DNA from: a virus
DNA length: 33,537 nt
Direction: 5' to 3' (one strand)
IMG/VR virus record: IMGVR_UViG_3300036831_000048
Coordinates: 1-33,537 of that record
The notes under the pieces were generated by a model. It was not told the origin of the DNA. It worked only from the letters and a program-made list of their open reading frames with translations, and ran no database searches. Below are positions 13,274 to 21,653 of this stretch, in pieces; within the stretch, counting starts at the first letter, position 1, and the number at the start of each line of letters is the position of its first letter. The translations under genes and the position numbers were made by a program.

Positions 13274-15223
13274 CTAAACTCCGACGTGAATGTGGTTGGC
13301 GTGATTGCCCCACGTCGGTTCGCCCCAAAAGGACGACGCCACCGTCTTGCCATCCTTGATGCTCAGCGTCGGATCGTGGATGCCCTCCGTGAGCAGCGAG
13401 CCGAGGTTGTGCGCGATCCACGTGCCGATCGCGTCCATGTTCGAGCCCGCGAGGTCGACGGCGCGACCGAGGTAATGCAGCGAGCCCGGGGCGTGATGGC
13501 CTCCGGTCGTCGAGGTGATCTGCAACTGCGGGAACTGCGTGAGGATGATCGCCACGACGCGCCGCACGCCCTCGTGTATCTCGGGGTGTTCTTGCTTGAG
13601 TTTCGCTTCGACCGAGCGGTTAGCTGTGCCCGAGTGTCCGAGGGCTTCCGCCTTGGCCGCCGCCCCGGTCGCAGTTTCACTCGTGCCGACCGTCGCCTGC
13701 GGCTCTTCGACCGGCGACTGCGGCTTGCGTAGCAGCACGATCGTTCGCGGGTCAAAGGGCGTGCGCTCCACGTGTTCGACGAGCCACTTGCCATCGGCCA
13801 GCGGCCCCCATCCGCGCAGCGCGATCACCGTGCCCGGTGGCGCCTCGTGGCGGAGGATGCGGGCGGTGAGGACCGCTTCGCTTGGCTTGAGCAGGCGCTT
13901 GCCCCGCTGGATTGTCGTGCGGTTGCCGACCTCGACATCGAATGTGAGGCTCTCAAGACCTGTCGAGTCGGGTTCGACTATGTAGCGCGGCAGCGCCTTT
14001 AGCAAGTCGAGGTCGTTGACAAAGTAGATGTCTTTCTTGCCGGTCACAAAGAAACTCCACCCGACTTCTTCGGCGAGGCGCTGGCAGCACGAGAAGGTGT
14101 CCTCGACCTGTTCGGGCTGCCCGCGAGTGAACTCAAACGTGGCCGTCTTTACAACGGTCGACGACGAGCTAGCCGAAGACGAGACCCCTGCGGGCAACGC
14201 GCCGCCGGTGTAAGCGATGACGATGCGTGAGGCTTCCGCGTTCCACGTCGACGGGTATTCGGCCTTCGGCCCCTCGACCATCGTGCCGATCTTGCTCGGT
14301 GAGTAATCAGGGTGGGCCTTGGCGATGGTGATAGCGCCGCCATATTTGTAGAAACCGGCGACGAGAAAGTGCGTCGACACTTCGGCCACGTCCATCGGGT
14401 CGAGCGTGCCGTGGCCGTCCTGTTTCTGTATGGCCGCCGCCGTCGACGCGAGTACCTGCAACGCCCCTTTGGAGGTACTGTCGCCGCTGCTCGGGTTCGA
14501 GACGTCGGCCTCTTGGATGAGCGCGACGACGAGCGCTTCCATCGCTAGCTGCGGGGACCCGATGGCCTCCGCCGCACCGAGAGCTTCGGTCAGGATGGCC
14601 GCCTGCGCGTCGGTCATCTTCTGGCCCTTCACCGTCAGGTTGGACTTGCTCACGCCCTTGCCGCGCTTGCCGTGGTGAAGGTTGCTCGTCGCCGACTGGC
14701 CGCCTTCACCTTCGCCGACATTGGTTCTCGGCGGTTCGTTGCTGATCGTTTCCTTGATCTGTTCCGGCGCCGGGGTCTTCTGCGTGCGGTGCAGCTCGGG
14801 GCAGATGAAGCGGAAGGGGAGTTTGAGTTCTCGCAGCATCGAGTAGATAAACTCGGCTCGTGTGACACTGCCCCGCGTGGCCTTCTTCGGTTTCGTGTTT
14901 TCGCGCATTTCCGCGATCAACTCATGCTCGAAAGTCGCCGCGAGCTTGTATTCGTCAACGAGCGACAGTTGCGCGAGCCTGAATCCAACACCGTCGACTC
15001 GGCAGGTCACGCGCTGCTTGAATAGGTTGGACTTGAGCGCTTCGTATTCGCGGTCAAAGAGTTCGACGACGAGCTGCGAGGCACCCTTGAGCGCCTCTTC
15101 AAGCCGAGCTTGGTCGATCAGGTCGCCAACGCCTGTCGAGAGGCCCTTCTTCGGCGAGGCGAAGACGAGCTTGTCGAGCGTCAGGTCGTCGATGCGATCT
15201 TCGGTGCCCTGCGTTACGGCCAT
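13274..15223 (-). CDS. Baseplate hub protein with two candidate wall-degrading domains (649 aa)
   Basis: Residues 1-160 and about 360-500 look like the halves of a gp27/gpD-like hub (FDREYEALKSNLF..., then a T-F-E-F-T-R-G-Q segment with L-K-P-S-E-A-V, and GTVIALRGWGPLADGKWLV). Between them (about 200-330) is a lysozyme-like segment: LAMEALVVALIQEADVSNPSSG with a glutamate in the right place and GALQVL. The C-terminal 90 residues carry SLHYLGRAVDLAG and NHANHIHVGV, the H-x(6)-D and H-x-H zinc motif of M15 peptidases. So one protein may cut both glycan strands and peptide stems during DNA injection. The 5' gene is the LysM protein, separated by no bases. Confidence 0.72.
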   Translation of the reverse strand: MAVTQGTEDRIDDLTLDKLVFASPKKGLSTGVGDLIDQARLEEALKGASQLVVELFDREYEALKSNLFKQRVTCRVDGVGFRLAQLSLVDEYKLAATFEHELIAEMRENTKPKKATRGSVTRAEFIYSMLRELKLPFRFICPELHRTQKTPAPEQIKETISNEPPRTNVGEGEGGQSATSNLHHGKRGKGVSKSNLTVKGQKMTDAQAAILTEALGAAEAIGSPQLAMEALVVALIQEADVSNPSSGDSTSKGALQVLASTAAAIQKQDGHGTLDPMDVAEVSTHFLVAGFYKYGGAITIAKAHPDYSPSKIGTMVEGPKAEYPSTWNAEASRIVIAYTGGALPAGVSSSASSSSTVVKTATFEFTRGQPEQVEDTFSCCQRLAEEVGWSFFVTGKKDIYFVNDLDLLKALPRYIVEPDSTGLESLTFDVEVGNRTTIQRGKRLLKPSEAVLTARILRHEAPPGTVIALRGWGPLADGKWLVEHVERTPFDPRTIVLLRKPQSPVEEPQATVGTSETATGAAAKAEALGHSGTANRSVEAKLKQEHPEIHEGVRRVVAIILTQFPQLQITSTTGGHHAPGSLHYLGRAVDLAGSNMDAIGTWIAHNLGSLLTEGIHDPTLSIKDGKTVASSFWGEPTWGNHANHIHVGV

Positions 15224-15952
15224 CTAGTGCCTCGACTGCGCGGTCTTGCCAACCGGCACGACGATCGTCTTGCGATCTTGCAGCTTGCGGGGGTCTTTGA
15301 TTGGCGGTTTCTGCATGGCTCCGAGTTCTTTGCCGCTGATGCCGTATTTGCGCGCCACGTTGGCGAGCGTGTCGCCCTTTTTTACCTTGAACGGCTTGGT
15401 GCGGGGTTTGCCTTTCTGCGACGCCGTCTTGAGCCGCTCATCCGGACGCCACTCGGTGAACTCCAGGTCGAGAACCTGCTGTGTGCGCTGGCCGATGTGA
15501 TCGCCCTGCGCGTTCGCCCATTCGAGATTCGAGATGATCCAGTCGAGTGTTTCGCCATAGGGCGTCAGCAGGTCGCCGGTCGAGCGCAGCGAGAGCACCG
15601 ATGGCTCGACCTTGCCAATAGCGTCGGCGGGTCGCCAGAAGTTGAGCAGCGTGTCGAAGCCCTTATCGATCACCGTGGACGCATCTGCGAAGTGGTCGAA
15701 CACGATCGAGAAGGCCAGCTTCATCATCGGGCGGCCCTTCCATATCAGCACGGCGCCGCGCCGAGGGAGCGGCACTTCTTCCCAGCCGCCGCCGCCACCA
15801 GTAGGCGTGGGCGGCTTGTCGTGCAGCGCCACCGTGATCCCGTGGTTCGGGTGGAACTTCTGCTGGATCGTGACGGTGTAGGGGTTGCCCGGGCTCTCGG
15901 CGGGCGCGGCCGTGTGCGGCGAGGTGGGTCCCTTGATGCGTACCCACGTCAT
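15224..15952 (-). CDS. LysM-containing baseplate/tail protein (242 aa)
   Basis: The C-terminal 60 residues contain a LysM domain: FKVKKGDTLANVARKYGIS followed by ELGAMQKPP and P-R-K-L-Q-D-R-K-T-I-V-V-P. LysM binds peptidoglycan and is typical of the tail protein between tape measure and hub in contractile phages (for example XkdP or gp53-type). The N-terminal 180 residues are a separate beta-rich region with a glycine run. ATG 15952 overlaps the tape-measure stop as ATGA. Confidence 0.78.
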   Translation of the reverse strand: MTWVRIKGPTSPHTAAPAESPGNPYTVTIQQKFHPNHGITVALHDKPPTPTGGGGGWEEVPLPRRGAVLIWKGRPMMKLAFSIVFDHFADASTVIDKGFDTLLNFWRPADAIGKVEPSVLSLRSTGDLLTPYGETLDWIISNLEWANAQGDHIGQRTQQVLDLEFTEWRPDERLKTASQKGKPRTKPFKVKKGDTLANVARKYGISGKELGAMQKPPIKDPRKLQDRKTIVVPVGKTAQSRH

Positions 15953-17619
15953 GCGCCACTAGCCTGACTTTGGAGCGCCTGCCGTCGGTTCACGCGAGCA
16001 AGCTCGCGCCCGTCGACCTTGAGCACGATGTCGCCGCCGGGCTCGACCGCGCCGTGCGTGAGCGGCTCGACCGTGGCGGCCGGTGGAAGGTTGAGAAGCT
16101 CAGGCCCGCGCTCGCCGACTTCGACGAGGCCAGCAGCGACCGTCCTCGCGCCGAACGCACCGTGGGCGGGGGCCGCTTCTTCATGTCGATGCCATTCCGG
16201 CTTGCCCCTGTTGACGGGCATCCCTTCGCCGTGCAGCCGTCTGAGCCGTTCCTGTTCAAGCACCTTGCTCCGACCGGGGCCGTAGACCGTGGTTTCCTTC
16301 TCGCCACCGAATGCGTGGGGGATCGGCTTGCCAGTGGCGATCGACTTCTGAAGCGCCTTGTGCAGCGGCTTGTATGGGACTTCCTTTTCGGGCGGTGACA
16401 TAAAAGCCTTGAAGACGCCGACGATGCCCGCTGCCGCCAGCGCAGCAGGCAATGCGGCTACGAATACCGTGGCGAACGTGCCCGCGACGCTCGCGCCTGC
16501 CGCTGCGCTTCCAATCTCGGCTGCAGCGCCAACCGCGACCTGCTTGCCGAGTAGCTTGCCGAGCGCCTTGAAGATCGTGCCGGTGAGCCCGAGCTTCGTC
16601 GCCAGCGCGCCAGCGATGAGCAGCTCGTTCCCGAGGGACGCTCCCTGAAAGCCGTGCCATAGCGCTTTTGCCATCAGGGGGCCTGTCTGACCGAAGCCTT
16701 CGATCGCATTTTCCTCGAACACTTCGATCACTTTCTCGAATACAGTCGCGAGCTTGCCGACTTCTGCGTTGAAGCCCTTCATGTTGTTGGTGCGCAGGTC
16801 GTTCTTGAGCCGAGCGAATCCCTTGAGCGCCGCGATGAGCGAGGGTCCGGCGAGCTTGGTAAACGAGATGCGCAGGCCGTCGGTCGCGAGCGTCGATTCG
16901 ACCTGCGCTTCGCGGAGCTGGGCGAGTTCCTTGGTGGTGCCGCCGCTGAGCACCGCGCCGTATTTCTTGGCGACGTCGAGTAGGTGGCGGAGGTGCTCGG
17001 CCCCCTCGCCGAGCAGCGGGTTCAGTGCGGCCCATCCCTTGCCGAAGATTTCTGACTCAAGCGCCGTCTTCTGAATCCCGGCGGGCATGCCCTTGAGTCG
17101 TTCGAGGGTCTTGTCGAGGATGCCGTTGAAGTCGTGGGCGTGTTCGCGGACGAACTTCGTGGAGATGCCCAGCTTGTCGAAGGCGGTAATCGTTTTGCCC
17201 GTCGCTTCGCTCTGTTTGACCGCCTGCTTCGAGAGCTTGGTGAACGAGGTGGTGAGCGAGGCCTGCGGCACGCCGAGCGCTTCGGCGATGTTGAGGTAGG
17301 CGCTGGCCTTTTCAACGCTCAGGCCGGTCGAGGTGGTGAGCTTGCTCGTGCTCTCGGCGAGGTTTTTCGTGAAGAGGATCGCGTTCTTCGCCGAGCTGTA
17401 GGACTTGTAGGCGAGGCCCACGAGCCCGAGCTGAACGAGCATGCCTTTCAGCCCCGAGGTGAAGCGTCCCGCCGAGCGCCCGACCGCCGAGGTGGTGCCA
17501 CCGAACTGCTTGAGCGAGCCACCGGCCTCGTTGACTGCGGTCTTCACCTTCGCGATCTGCGCCGCCGACTCGGTCCCGCCTTTCAGCGAGATAACGAAGC
17601 TGATCGTGTCCTCGCCCAT
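15949..17619 (-). CDS. Tape measure protein (556 aa)
   Basis: The sequence opens with a coiled-coil, Ala/Ser/Lys-rich stretch. It has a hydrophobic block around residues 370-400 (AALPAALAAAGIVGVFKAF) and finishes with VGERGPELLNLPPAATVEPLTHGAV, the end motif seen in many tape measure proteins. It lies directly after the frameshifted chaperone pair and before the LysM protein, its conserved position. Using the usual rule of about 0.15 nm per residue, the tail would be near 80 nm. No transglycosylase or peptidase motif is visible in it; the hub carries those domains instead. Confidence 0.82.
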   Translation of the reverse strand: MGEDTISFVISLKGGTESAAQIAKVKTAVNEAGGSLKQFGGTTSAVGRSAGRFTSGLKGMLVQLGLVGLAYKSYSSAKNAILFTKNLAESTSKLTTSTGLSVEKASAYLNIAEALGVPQASLTTSFTKLSKQAVKQSEATGKTITAFDKLGISTKFVREHAHDFNGILDKTLERLKGMPAGIQKTALESEIFGKGWAALNPLLGEGAEHLRHLLDVAKKYGAVLSGGTTKELAQLREAQVESTLATDGLRISFTKLAGPSLIAALKGFARLKNDLRTNNMKGFNAEVGKLATVFEKVIEVFEENAIEGFGQTGPLMAKALWHGFQGASLGNELLIAGALATKLGLTGTIFKALGKLLGKQVAVGAAAEIGSAAAGASVAGTFATVFVAALPAALAAAGIVGVFKAFMSPPEKEVPYKPLHKALQKSIATGKPIPHAFGGEKETTVYGPGRSKVLEQERLRRLHGEGMPVNRGKPEWHRHEEAAPAHGAFGARTVAAGLVEVGERGPELLNLPPAATVEPLTHGAVEPGGDIVLKVDGRELARVNRRQALQSQASGA

Positions 17620-17622
17620 GCC

Positions 17623-17889
17623 CTAGCCTCGCCGCATCGCGGCCATGAGATTGTTCTGGAGTTGCGACATCGCCCGGCTCACGATGTCACCAACGTTGTT
17701 GCCGACTTCCGCAGCGAGGTTCTTCCGTTCGATTTCGGTTCGCTGTTGGCGCAGCTCGGTGACGCGTTGGCCGACAGCGATGATGGCAAGGCGCTCGGCG
17801 GGGTCTTTGGTGCGCACGAAGCCGAGGAAGTCGAGGTCTGCCAGCGCCAGCGCGACCGCAGCTTGTATCCCCGGCAGCGCACCTATTCC
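17623..17889 (-). CDS. Tail assembly chaperone, frameshift extension (T part)
   Basis: This -1 frame has no good start of its own and is open only from just before the G-chaperone stop (an upstream TGA lies in this frame 14 bases before the G run). After the G run it reads GIGALPGIQAAVALALADLDFLG and then a long basic-acidic helical stretch to the stop at 17623, four bases before the tape-measure start at 17619. This is the standard layout of the G-T tail chaperone pair, where a small fraction of ribosomes slip -1 to make the fused G-T protein. A short internal GTG (17817) would only give 64 aa. Confidence 0.65.
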   Translation of the reverse strand, partial: GIGALPGIQAAVALALADLDFLGFVRTKDPAERLAIIAVGQRVTELRQQRTEIERKNLAAEVGNNVGDIVSRAMSQLQNNLMAAMRRG

Positions 17890-18500
17890 CCCAGTGAATC
17901 CTCATCGGCGACGAGGTCAACGCCGTTGATGAACTCGTAGACCGCGTCGCTCGTGGCGCTGATCGCCGGGTCGCCTTCATAGACACCAGTCTTGGCCCCG
18001 CGTGGCGAGAAGACGTTGCGCAGGATAAAGCGCGGCACGCTCTCAACGCCCTCAGGTATCTCGATGTCGAAGAGTTCGGCGAGCTTGCGCGAGAAGCGCA
18101 GCGGTGTCGCCGGTGGCTCGACATCGCCTTGGGTGCCGAGGTCGGCGTTCGTGAGTAGGTCGACGTACCTGCCGTCGAGGCCCACGCCCACTACGGACAC
18201 GCAGGCGGCGAGCAAGAGGTCTCCCGCGCCCTCCAGGCGCATTGTGGCGTCATTCATAGCGAGACCCTGTCGCTCGCGGCGCAGCGCCCGCATTACGCGC
18301 TCGTAGCCACCCTCAGGGTAGGCGTAGATCACGGACACCCGGGGGTTGCCCTTCGAGTCGATGTAGGCCGGGACATTGATCGCGATGCGTCGAGGCTTCT
18401 CGCCGAGCTTCTGCTCGCGCACGTCTCGGATAGCGTCGAGGACCGAGAGGCCCTTCGCCTCATCCGGTTGTGTGGCCTGTGGAGTGTCGTCGGTGTCCAT
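17883..18500 (-). CDS. Tail assembly chaperone, G part (205 aa)
   Basis: Located between the tube gene and the tape measure gene, this acidic, mostly helical protein has the size and position of the tail assembly chaperone that coats the tape measure before tube polymerisation. Its last codons are CTG GGG GAA TAG. The ATG at 18500 is preceded by the CGAAAGGCAG cassette (18510-18519), which lies in the loop region of a 9-bp stem closing directly before the start codon. No specific motif is required by the family; the assignment rests on synteny and on the -1 extension downstream. Confidence 0.75.
   Translation of the reverse strand: MDTDDTPQATQPDEAKGLSVLDAIRDVREQKLGEKPRRIAINVPAYIDSKGNPRVSVIYAYPEGGYERVMRALRRERQGLAMNDATMRLEGAGDLLLAACVSVVGVGLDGRYVDLLTNADLGTQGDVEPPATPLRFSRKLAELFDIEIPEGVESVPRFILRNVFSPRGAKTGVYEGDPAISATSDAVYEFINGVDLVADEDSLGE
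17888..17892 (-). promoter_or_regulatory. Candidate -1 frameshift site (run of five G)
   Basis: On the mRNA the run reads CTG GGG GAA TAG in the chaperone frame. A tRNA on GGG can slip one base back and still read GGG, after which the -1 frame continues with GGA ATA. The slip window is bounded by a TGA in the -1 frame upstream and the TAG downstream, leaving only this run as a slippery sequence. Confidence 0.6.
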
Positions 18501-18558
18501 GAGAGGCCGCTGCCTTTCGTCGAGTGATTTGCTCGACTAGGCTAGACGCCGGCCTCTC
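18501..18558 (-). promoter_or_regulatory. Structured leader enclosing the chaperone ribosome site
   Basis: GAGAGGCCG and CGGCCTCTC (plus positions 18550-18558 and 18501-18509) form a perfect 9-bp stem whose 3' arm ends directly at the ATG. Inside lie a second hairpin, GTCGAG/CTCGAC with a 7-nt loop (18519-18537), and the ribosome cassette 18510-18519. Control of translation is inferred. Confidence 0.5.
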
Positions 18559-18575
18559 CCTAGACGCTCTGCGCC

Positions 18576-19013
18576 CTAGCCAGAGACAACAACTTCGCCG
18601 TCGACGACCATCTCAAGTTCGATCGTGGCGGCGGCATTGCTCTCGGTCGAACGGTCGGACACGTGAACGTTCTTCAAGATGCCGTGCCATGTTTCGACAG
18701 GGCCTTCGACGTTGCCTTCCTTGTCTGTGCCCTGCTCGGAAACTGACATCGCTGCGTTGCCCGCGCCCTTGCGCAGACGACCAATGACGGCGCGCATCTC
18801 ATCATCGAAGAGGCGTTTGATGATGACGTTGGCGACTTCCTGGCGGCCGCCGAGAGGTGTGCGGCCGCCGACGCCTGCGCGAGCATAGGTGACGGCTGCC
18901 GAGTCGCTCTGCCCACCCGATCGGTCCTCCCAGCGTCCGAGCGAGAGCAGGCCGGCTGCGTCCGTAATGGAGGCGGATACGGCGACACTGTCTTGTCTGT
19001 CGTTGACTGCCAT
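18576..19013 (-). CDS. Tail tube protein (145 aa)
   Basis: Immediately downstream of the sheath gene, this 145-aa protein has the size and position of the contractile tail tube. Features consistent with the fold: a beta-rich N-terminus (DSVAVSASITDAAGLL), a loop with RSGGQSDSAAVTYARAG, and paired strands at the C-terminus (HGILKNVHVSDRS and AAATIELEMVVDGEVVVSG). The tube is the DNA channel inside the sheath. No signal or membrane segment. The gap to the sheath stop is 15 bases. Confidence 0.75.
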   Translation of the reverse strand: MAVNDRQDSVAVSASITDAAGLLSLGRWEDRSGGQSDSAAVTYARAGVGGRTPLGGRQEVANVIIKRLFDDEMRAVIGRLRKGAGNAAMSVSEQGTDKEGNVEGPVETWHGILKNVHVSDRSTESNAAATIELEMVVDGEVVVSG

Positions 19014-19028
19014 TGGCTACTCCACCTC

Positions 19029-20486
19029 CTAAATGAGTGACTGCGTGATCGGGACTTTGATGATGTAGATGACGGTCTGCTCGGCCAGCGGCGAGATGCG
19101 AAGCGAGACCTGCGCCAGCACTTTGCCTGCGGCCAGTGAGGCGGGGGTGTTGACCGAGGCGCCGACGTTCACCGCGAAAGCGTCGCTCGGGGACAGGCCG
19201 TAGAGCGCGCCCACGTCATAGAGCACCTTGGCTGCACCGATGAGGTCGCGCTTGAATTCGCCGAGCACCCGGCCGAAGCCGTCGATGTTGGCGAACTCGT
19301 AGCTTTCGCCGACCACCTGCGCCTGCGCCGCGTAGGCCATGACCGTGCGCACGTTCGGCGCGAAGCTCCACGCTTCGTCGTTGACCTGATCGGCCAGTGA
19401 GCGAATGCCCCACGTCTGGATGACGTTGCCAAAGCGCCGACGAGAGACGGTGATCCCCGCATTGTTTAGTTCTTCGCGCTGCACCGGCGTCCAGTTGGTC
19501 TGTGAGAGTTCGGTGACGTAGACCGCCGTGCCGCGCCGTCCGGCTGCACCCTGATTCGGGTTGCCGAGCGCGTCAACCTTGGCATACTGAGCGGCCGCAC
19601 GAGCGGACGGCGGCACGGTGCGAGTCGTGCTTGAGGTGAGGCCCGGAGCGACATCCCACGGCGCGAACATCTGGCCGTAGCGACGTCCTTTTTCGACGGC
19701 CGTCTGAGCGGCCTGCGCCTGAGTGACGAGCGTGGCTACAGTGATCGTATCTTTGCCGTCGAGCAGAGCGAAGCGGTTGTTTTCTCGCGCATGCGTGAGA
19801 GCCGCCCGCTGCACCGCTTCGGTGGTGATCCCCGGCACGCACACCTGACCGGGGCCGAGTTCGGCCCCTATCTTCGCCAGCGCGAGTTCGTAGTCGGCGT
19901 CGCCAACCGCTGCACCAGCCGTGCCGCCCGAGAGTGCTTTAGCAGCGACGACGTCCGGCGGGGTTTCTGCCGTGGCTTTGACGAGCACGTACTGCGAGTA
20001 CGTTTTGCTCCACCCTTCGGCGTCGGCCGAGGTGACGAGCACCGGCGATTCCTCGACGATCACGTTTTCGTAGCTCACCTGCAAGCGGTATCCGCCGGTG
20101 GCTGCGACGACGGCAATCTTGAGTTCGTTGCCCCATAGGCCGGGGTCTTCTTCACCGGCCTGCCCCGCAGAGACTTCGAGCGCGGCGGCAGCGGCCTTTT
20201 TGAGAGTGACCGAAGCGGCTTTGGCGCCCGCGCCGAACACGCGCTGCATGAAGAGTTCGGAGCCACCCTCGTTGAAGAACACGTCGGCCCAGTCGTAGAG
20301 CGAGGGCGATGCGGCGATGCGCATGCCGAAGTAGTTGAGGAAGTCGGTGAGCGATGCCGCTCGGCGAGGTTTGCCGACGGGGCCTCGCGTGGTGACGCCC
20401 GCCGCAAAGCACGTGGCGGTGCTGGTCGGAAGGGTGCGCGGCGCAGTGGCGCTCAGGATGCGGACGAAGACGTCGGGCTGCGGCAT
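19029..20486 (-). CDS. Tail sheath protein (485 aa)
   Basis: It begins MPQPDVFVRILSATAPR and contains VTTRGPVGKPRRAASLTDFLNYFG followed by SLYDWADVFFNEGGSELFMQRVFG, the conserved opening of phage tail sheath proteins (a T-x-R-G-P-x-x-x-P segment, then a F-x-x-x-F-G and a F-x-x-G-G-x-x-x-x-x-x-R motif). The C-terminal domain reads WTPVQREELNNAGITVSRRRFGNVIQTWG-like sequence, the usual sheath C-terminus with N-x-x-G-I-x-x-x and W-G. The sheath identifies the particle as a myovirus-type with a contracting tail. Confidence 0.88.
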   Translation of the reverse strand: MPQPDVFVRILSATAPRTLPTSTATCFAAGVTTRGPVGKPRRAASLTDFLNYFGMRIAASPSLYDWADVFFNEGGSELFMQRVFGAGAKAASVTLKKAAAAALEVSAGQAGEEDPGLWGNELKIAVVAATGGYRLQVSYENVIVEESPVLVTSADAEGWSKTYSQYVLVKATAETPPDVVAAKALSGGTAGAAVGDADYELALAKIGAELGPGQVCVPGITTEAVQRAALTHARENNRFALLDGKDTITVATLVTQAQAAQTAVEKGRRYGQMFAPWDVAPGLTSSTTRTVPPSARAAAQYAKVDALGNPNQGAAGRRGTAVYVTELSQTNWTPVQREELNNAGITVSRRRFGNVIQTWGIRSLADQVNDEAWSFAPNVRTVMAYAAQAQVVGESYEFANIDGFGRVLGEFKRDLIGAAKVLYDVGALYGLSPSDAFAVNVGASVNTPASLAAGKVLAQVSLRISPLAEQTVIYIIKVPITQSLI

Positions 20487-20507
20487 CTCAGGCCCCTTTC
20501 AGATTAG

Positions 20508-21152
20508 TCATGCGAGCACCTTGACCGGCGCCGTAGTGGTCTTGACAGATGTGACGATCGGGTCGTCGCCGGGGTCGACAGGCACTTCTTCGTTCGACGG
20601 TTTACGAGGTCCGGCGACTTCAGTGGTGACATCCTTGACGCCAACCGAGAAGTTGATGCGACACGAGTCAAGCGAGCGCGTGTCCTCGAAGGGAATGTCC
20701 GAGTAGGTCTCGCCCCTCCAACTGAGCCACGAGGCGAAGCCGTCGGGGTAGGCCGCCGACTTCAGCGCCGAGTGCTGCAAGGCCGCCGCGCGCATGGCAC
20801 CTGCGTAGGTCGAGGCGAGGCGGCGACTCTCAACCTCGTCGATATCGCTCACGATGGCTATGGCACTCACGGCCCATGACACCTCGTATGCGCCCACGCC
20901 CTTGCGTTTGGCAGGCGTCGAGTCCGTGCCCGGCGAGAGGATCAGCACTAGCGGCAGTTGGTCGGGCGGCCACTTGGCGAACTGCGAGGCGACGATGACG
21001 CCCTTCGGGCGCGCGATCTGGCCGGGCGTGTAGCCACGGCTGCGCTCAAGCTCGGCGAGGTAGTCGGGCAGCCATTCGGCCAGCGTGTTCGCCATCGCCT
21101 GCTCAACCTCTTCCGGGGTGATGATGCGCTCGAAGAGGTTGGTGTCGCTCAT
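20508..21152 (-). CDS. Neck / tail-terminator-type protein (214 aa)
   Basis: This protein lies between the Mu-gpG-like virion morphogenesis gene and the sheath, the usual place of the tail terminator or neck protein. It has an N-terminal helix (ITPEEVEQAMANTLAEWLPDY), then a beta region with LPLVLILSPGT and AYEVSWAVSAIAIV, the type of repeated strand found in terminator proteins. The C-terminal 40 residues are acidic and disordered. Assigned by synteny and fold pattern, not by a specific motif. ATG 21152 directly abuts the stop of the upstream gene. Confidence 0.6.
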   Translation of the reverse strand: MSDTNLFERIITPEEVEQAMANTLAEWLPDYLAELERSRGYTPGQIARPKGVIVASQFAKWPPDQLPLVLILSPGTDSTPAKRKGVGAYEVSWAVSAIAIVSDIDEVESRRLASTYAGAMRAAALQHSALKSAAYPDGFASWLSWRGETYSDIPFEDTRSLDSCRINFSVGVKDVTTEVAGPRKPSNEEVPVDPGDDPIVTSVKTTTAPVKVLA

Positions 21153-21650
21153 CTATACGCCCCACATGGCTTTCTCCACGCTGCCGAGAAGCTCTGCCTG
21201 GATGCGCTTGACCATGTTGCGCTTGTCGGCCTCGGTGAACGCGACGGGAGGGCGGAAGGGGATGACCGTACGTGGGCGTGAAGATTGGTGATAGATGCCG
21301 TAGGGAACATCGCTGCCGAAGAGTAGGGATTCGCTGGACGGTCGCTCAATGTGATCGCGGTCGAACTTGTTGGTGAGACTTTTGAAGAGCCGGTCGGTAG
21401 CACGCAGGATGCGCGGGTCGAGCCCCTGCTTGGCCTTGGCCTTGTATTTGACGCGGGCCCGCGAGAGCGCGGGCCATCCGCCCGAAGCGCGCTGGCCCTC
21501 AGAGTTGAACTGACCCTCCACTGCTTCTCGCGCAACGTCGCCGACGGCTTCGAGCGCATGCTGTGGCTGCTCCAAGTTCGCGGCGAAACGTGCGAGCTTG
21601 CGCTCGACGATCGTCTCGCCGTAGGAGGTAATGCTCAGCGTGAACGGCAT
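21153..21650 (-). CDS. Virion morphogenesis protein, Mu gpG / HK97 gp10-like (165 aa)
   Basis: The pattern is that of the gpG family: an N-terminal helical half, GGWPALSRARVKYKAKAKQG, DPRILRATDRLFKSLTNKF, and later FGSDVPYGIYHQSSRPRTVIPFRPPVAF, that is, S-G-x-W-P-x-L near the middle, I-L-R-x-T-x-x-L-F-x-S-L, and Y-G-x-Y-H-Q. These proteins act in tail completion and head-tail joining. Order connector then gpG then terminator then sheath agrees. Confidence 0.75.
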   Translation of the reverse strand: MPFTLSITSYGETIVERKLARFAANLEQPQHALEAVGDVAREAVEGQFNSEGQRASGGWPALSRARVKYKAKAKQGLDPRILRATDRLFKSLTNKFDRDHIERPSSESLLFGSDVPYGIYHQSSRPRTVIPFRPPVAFTEADKRNMVKRIQAELLGSVEKAMWGV

Positions 21651-21653
21651 CGC

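Noticed and set aside
15110-15967. Plus-strand frame of 285 aa opposite the LysM gene
   Set aside because: Arg/Glu/Leu-rich antisense reading; LysM motif and synteny support the minus-strand gene.
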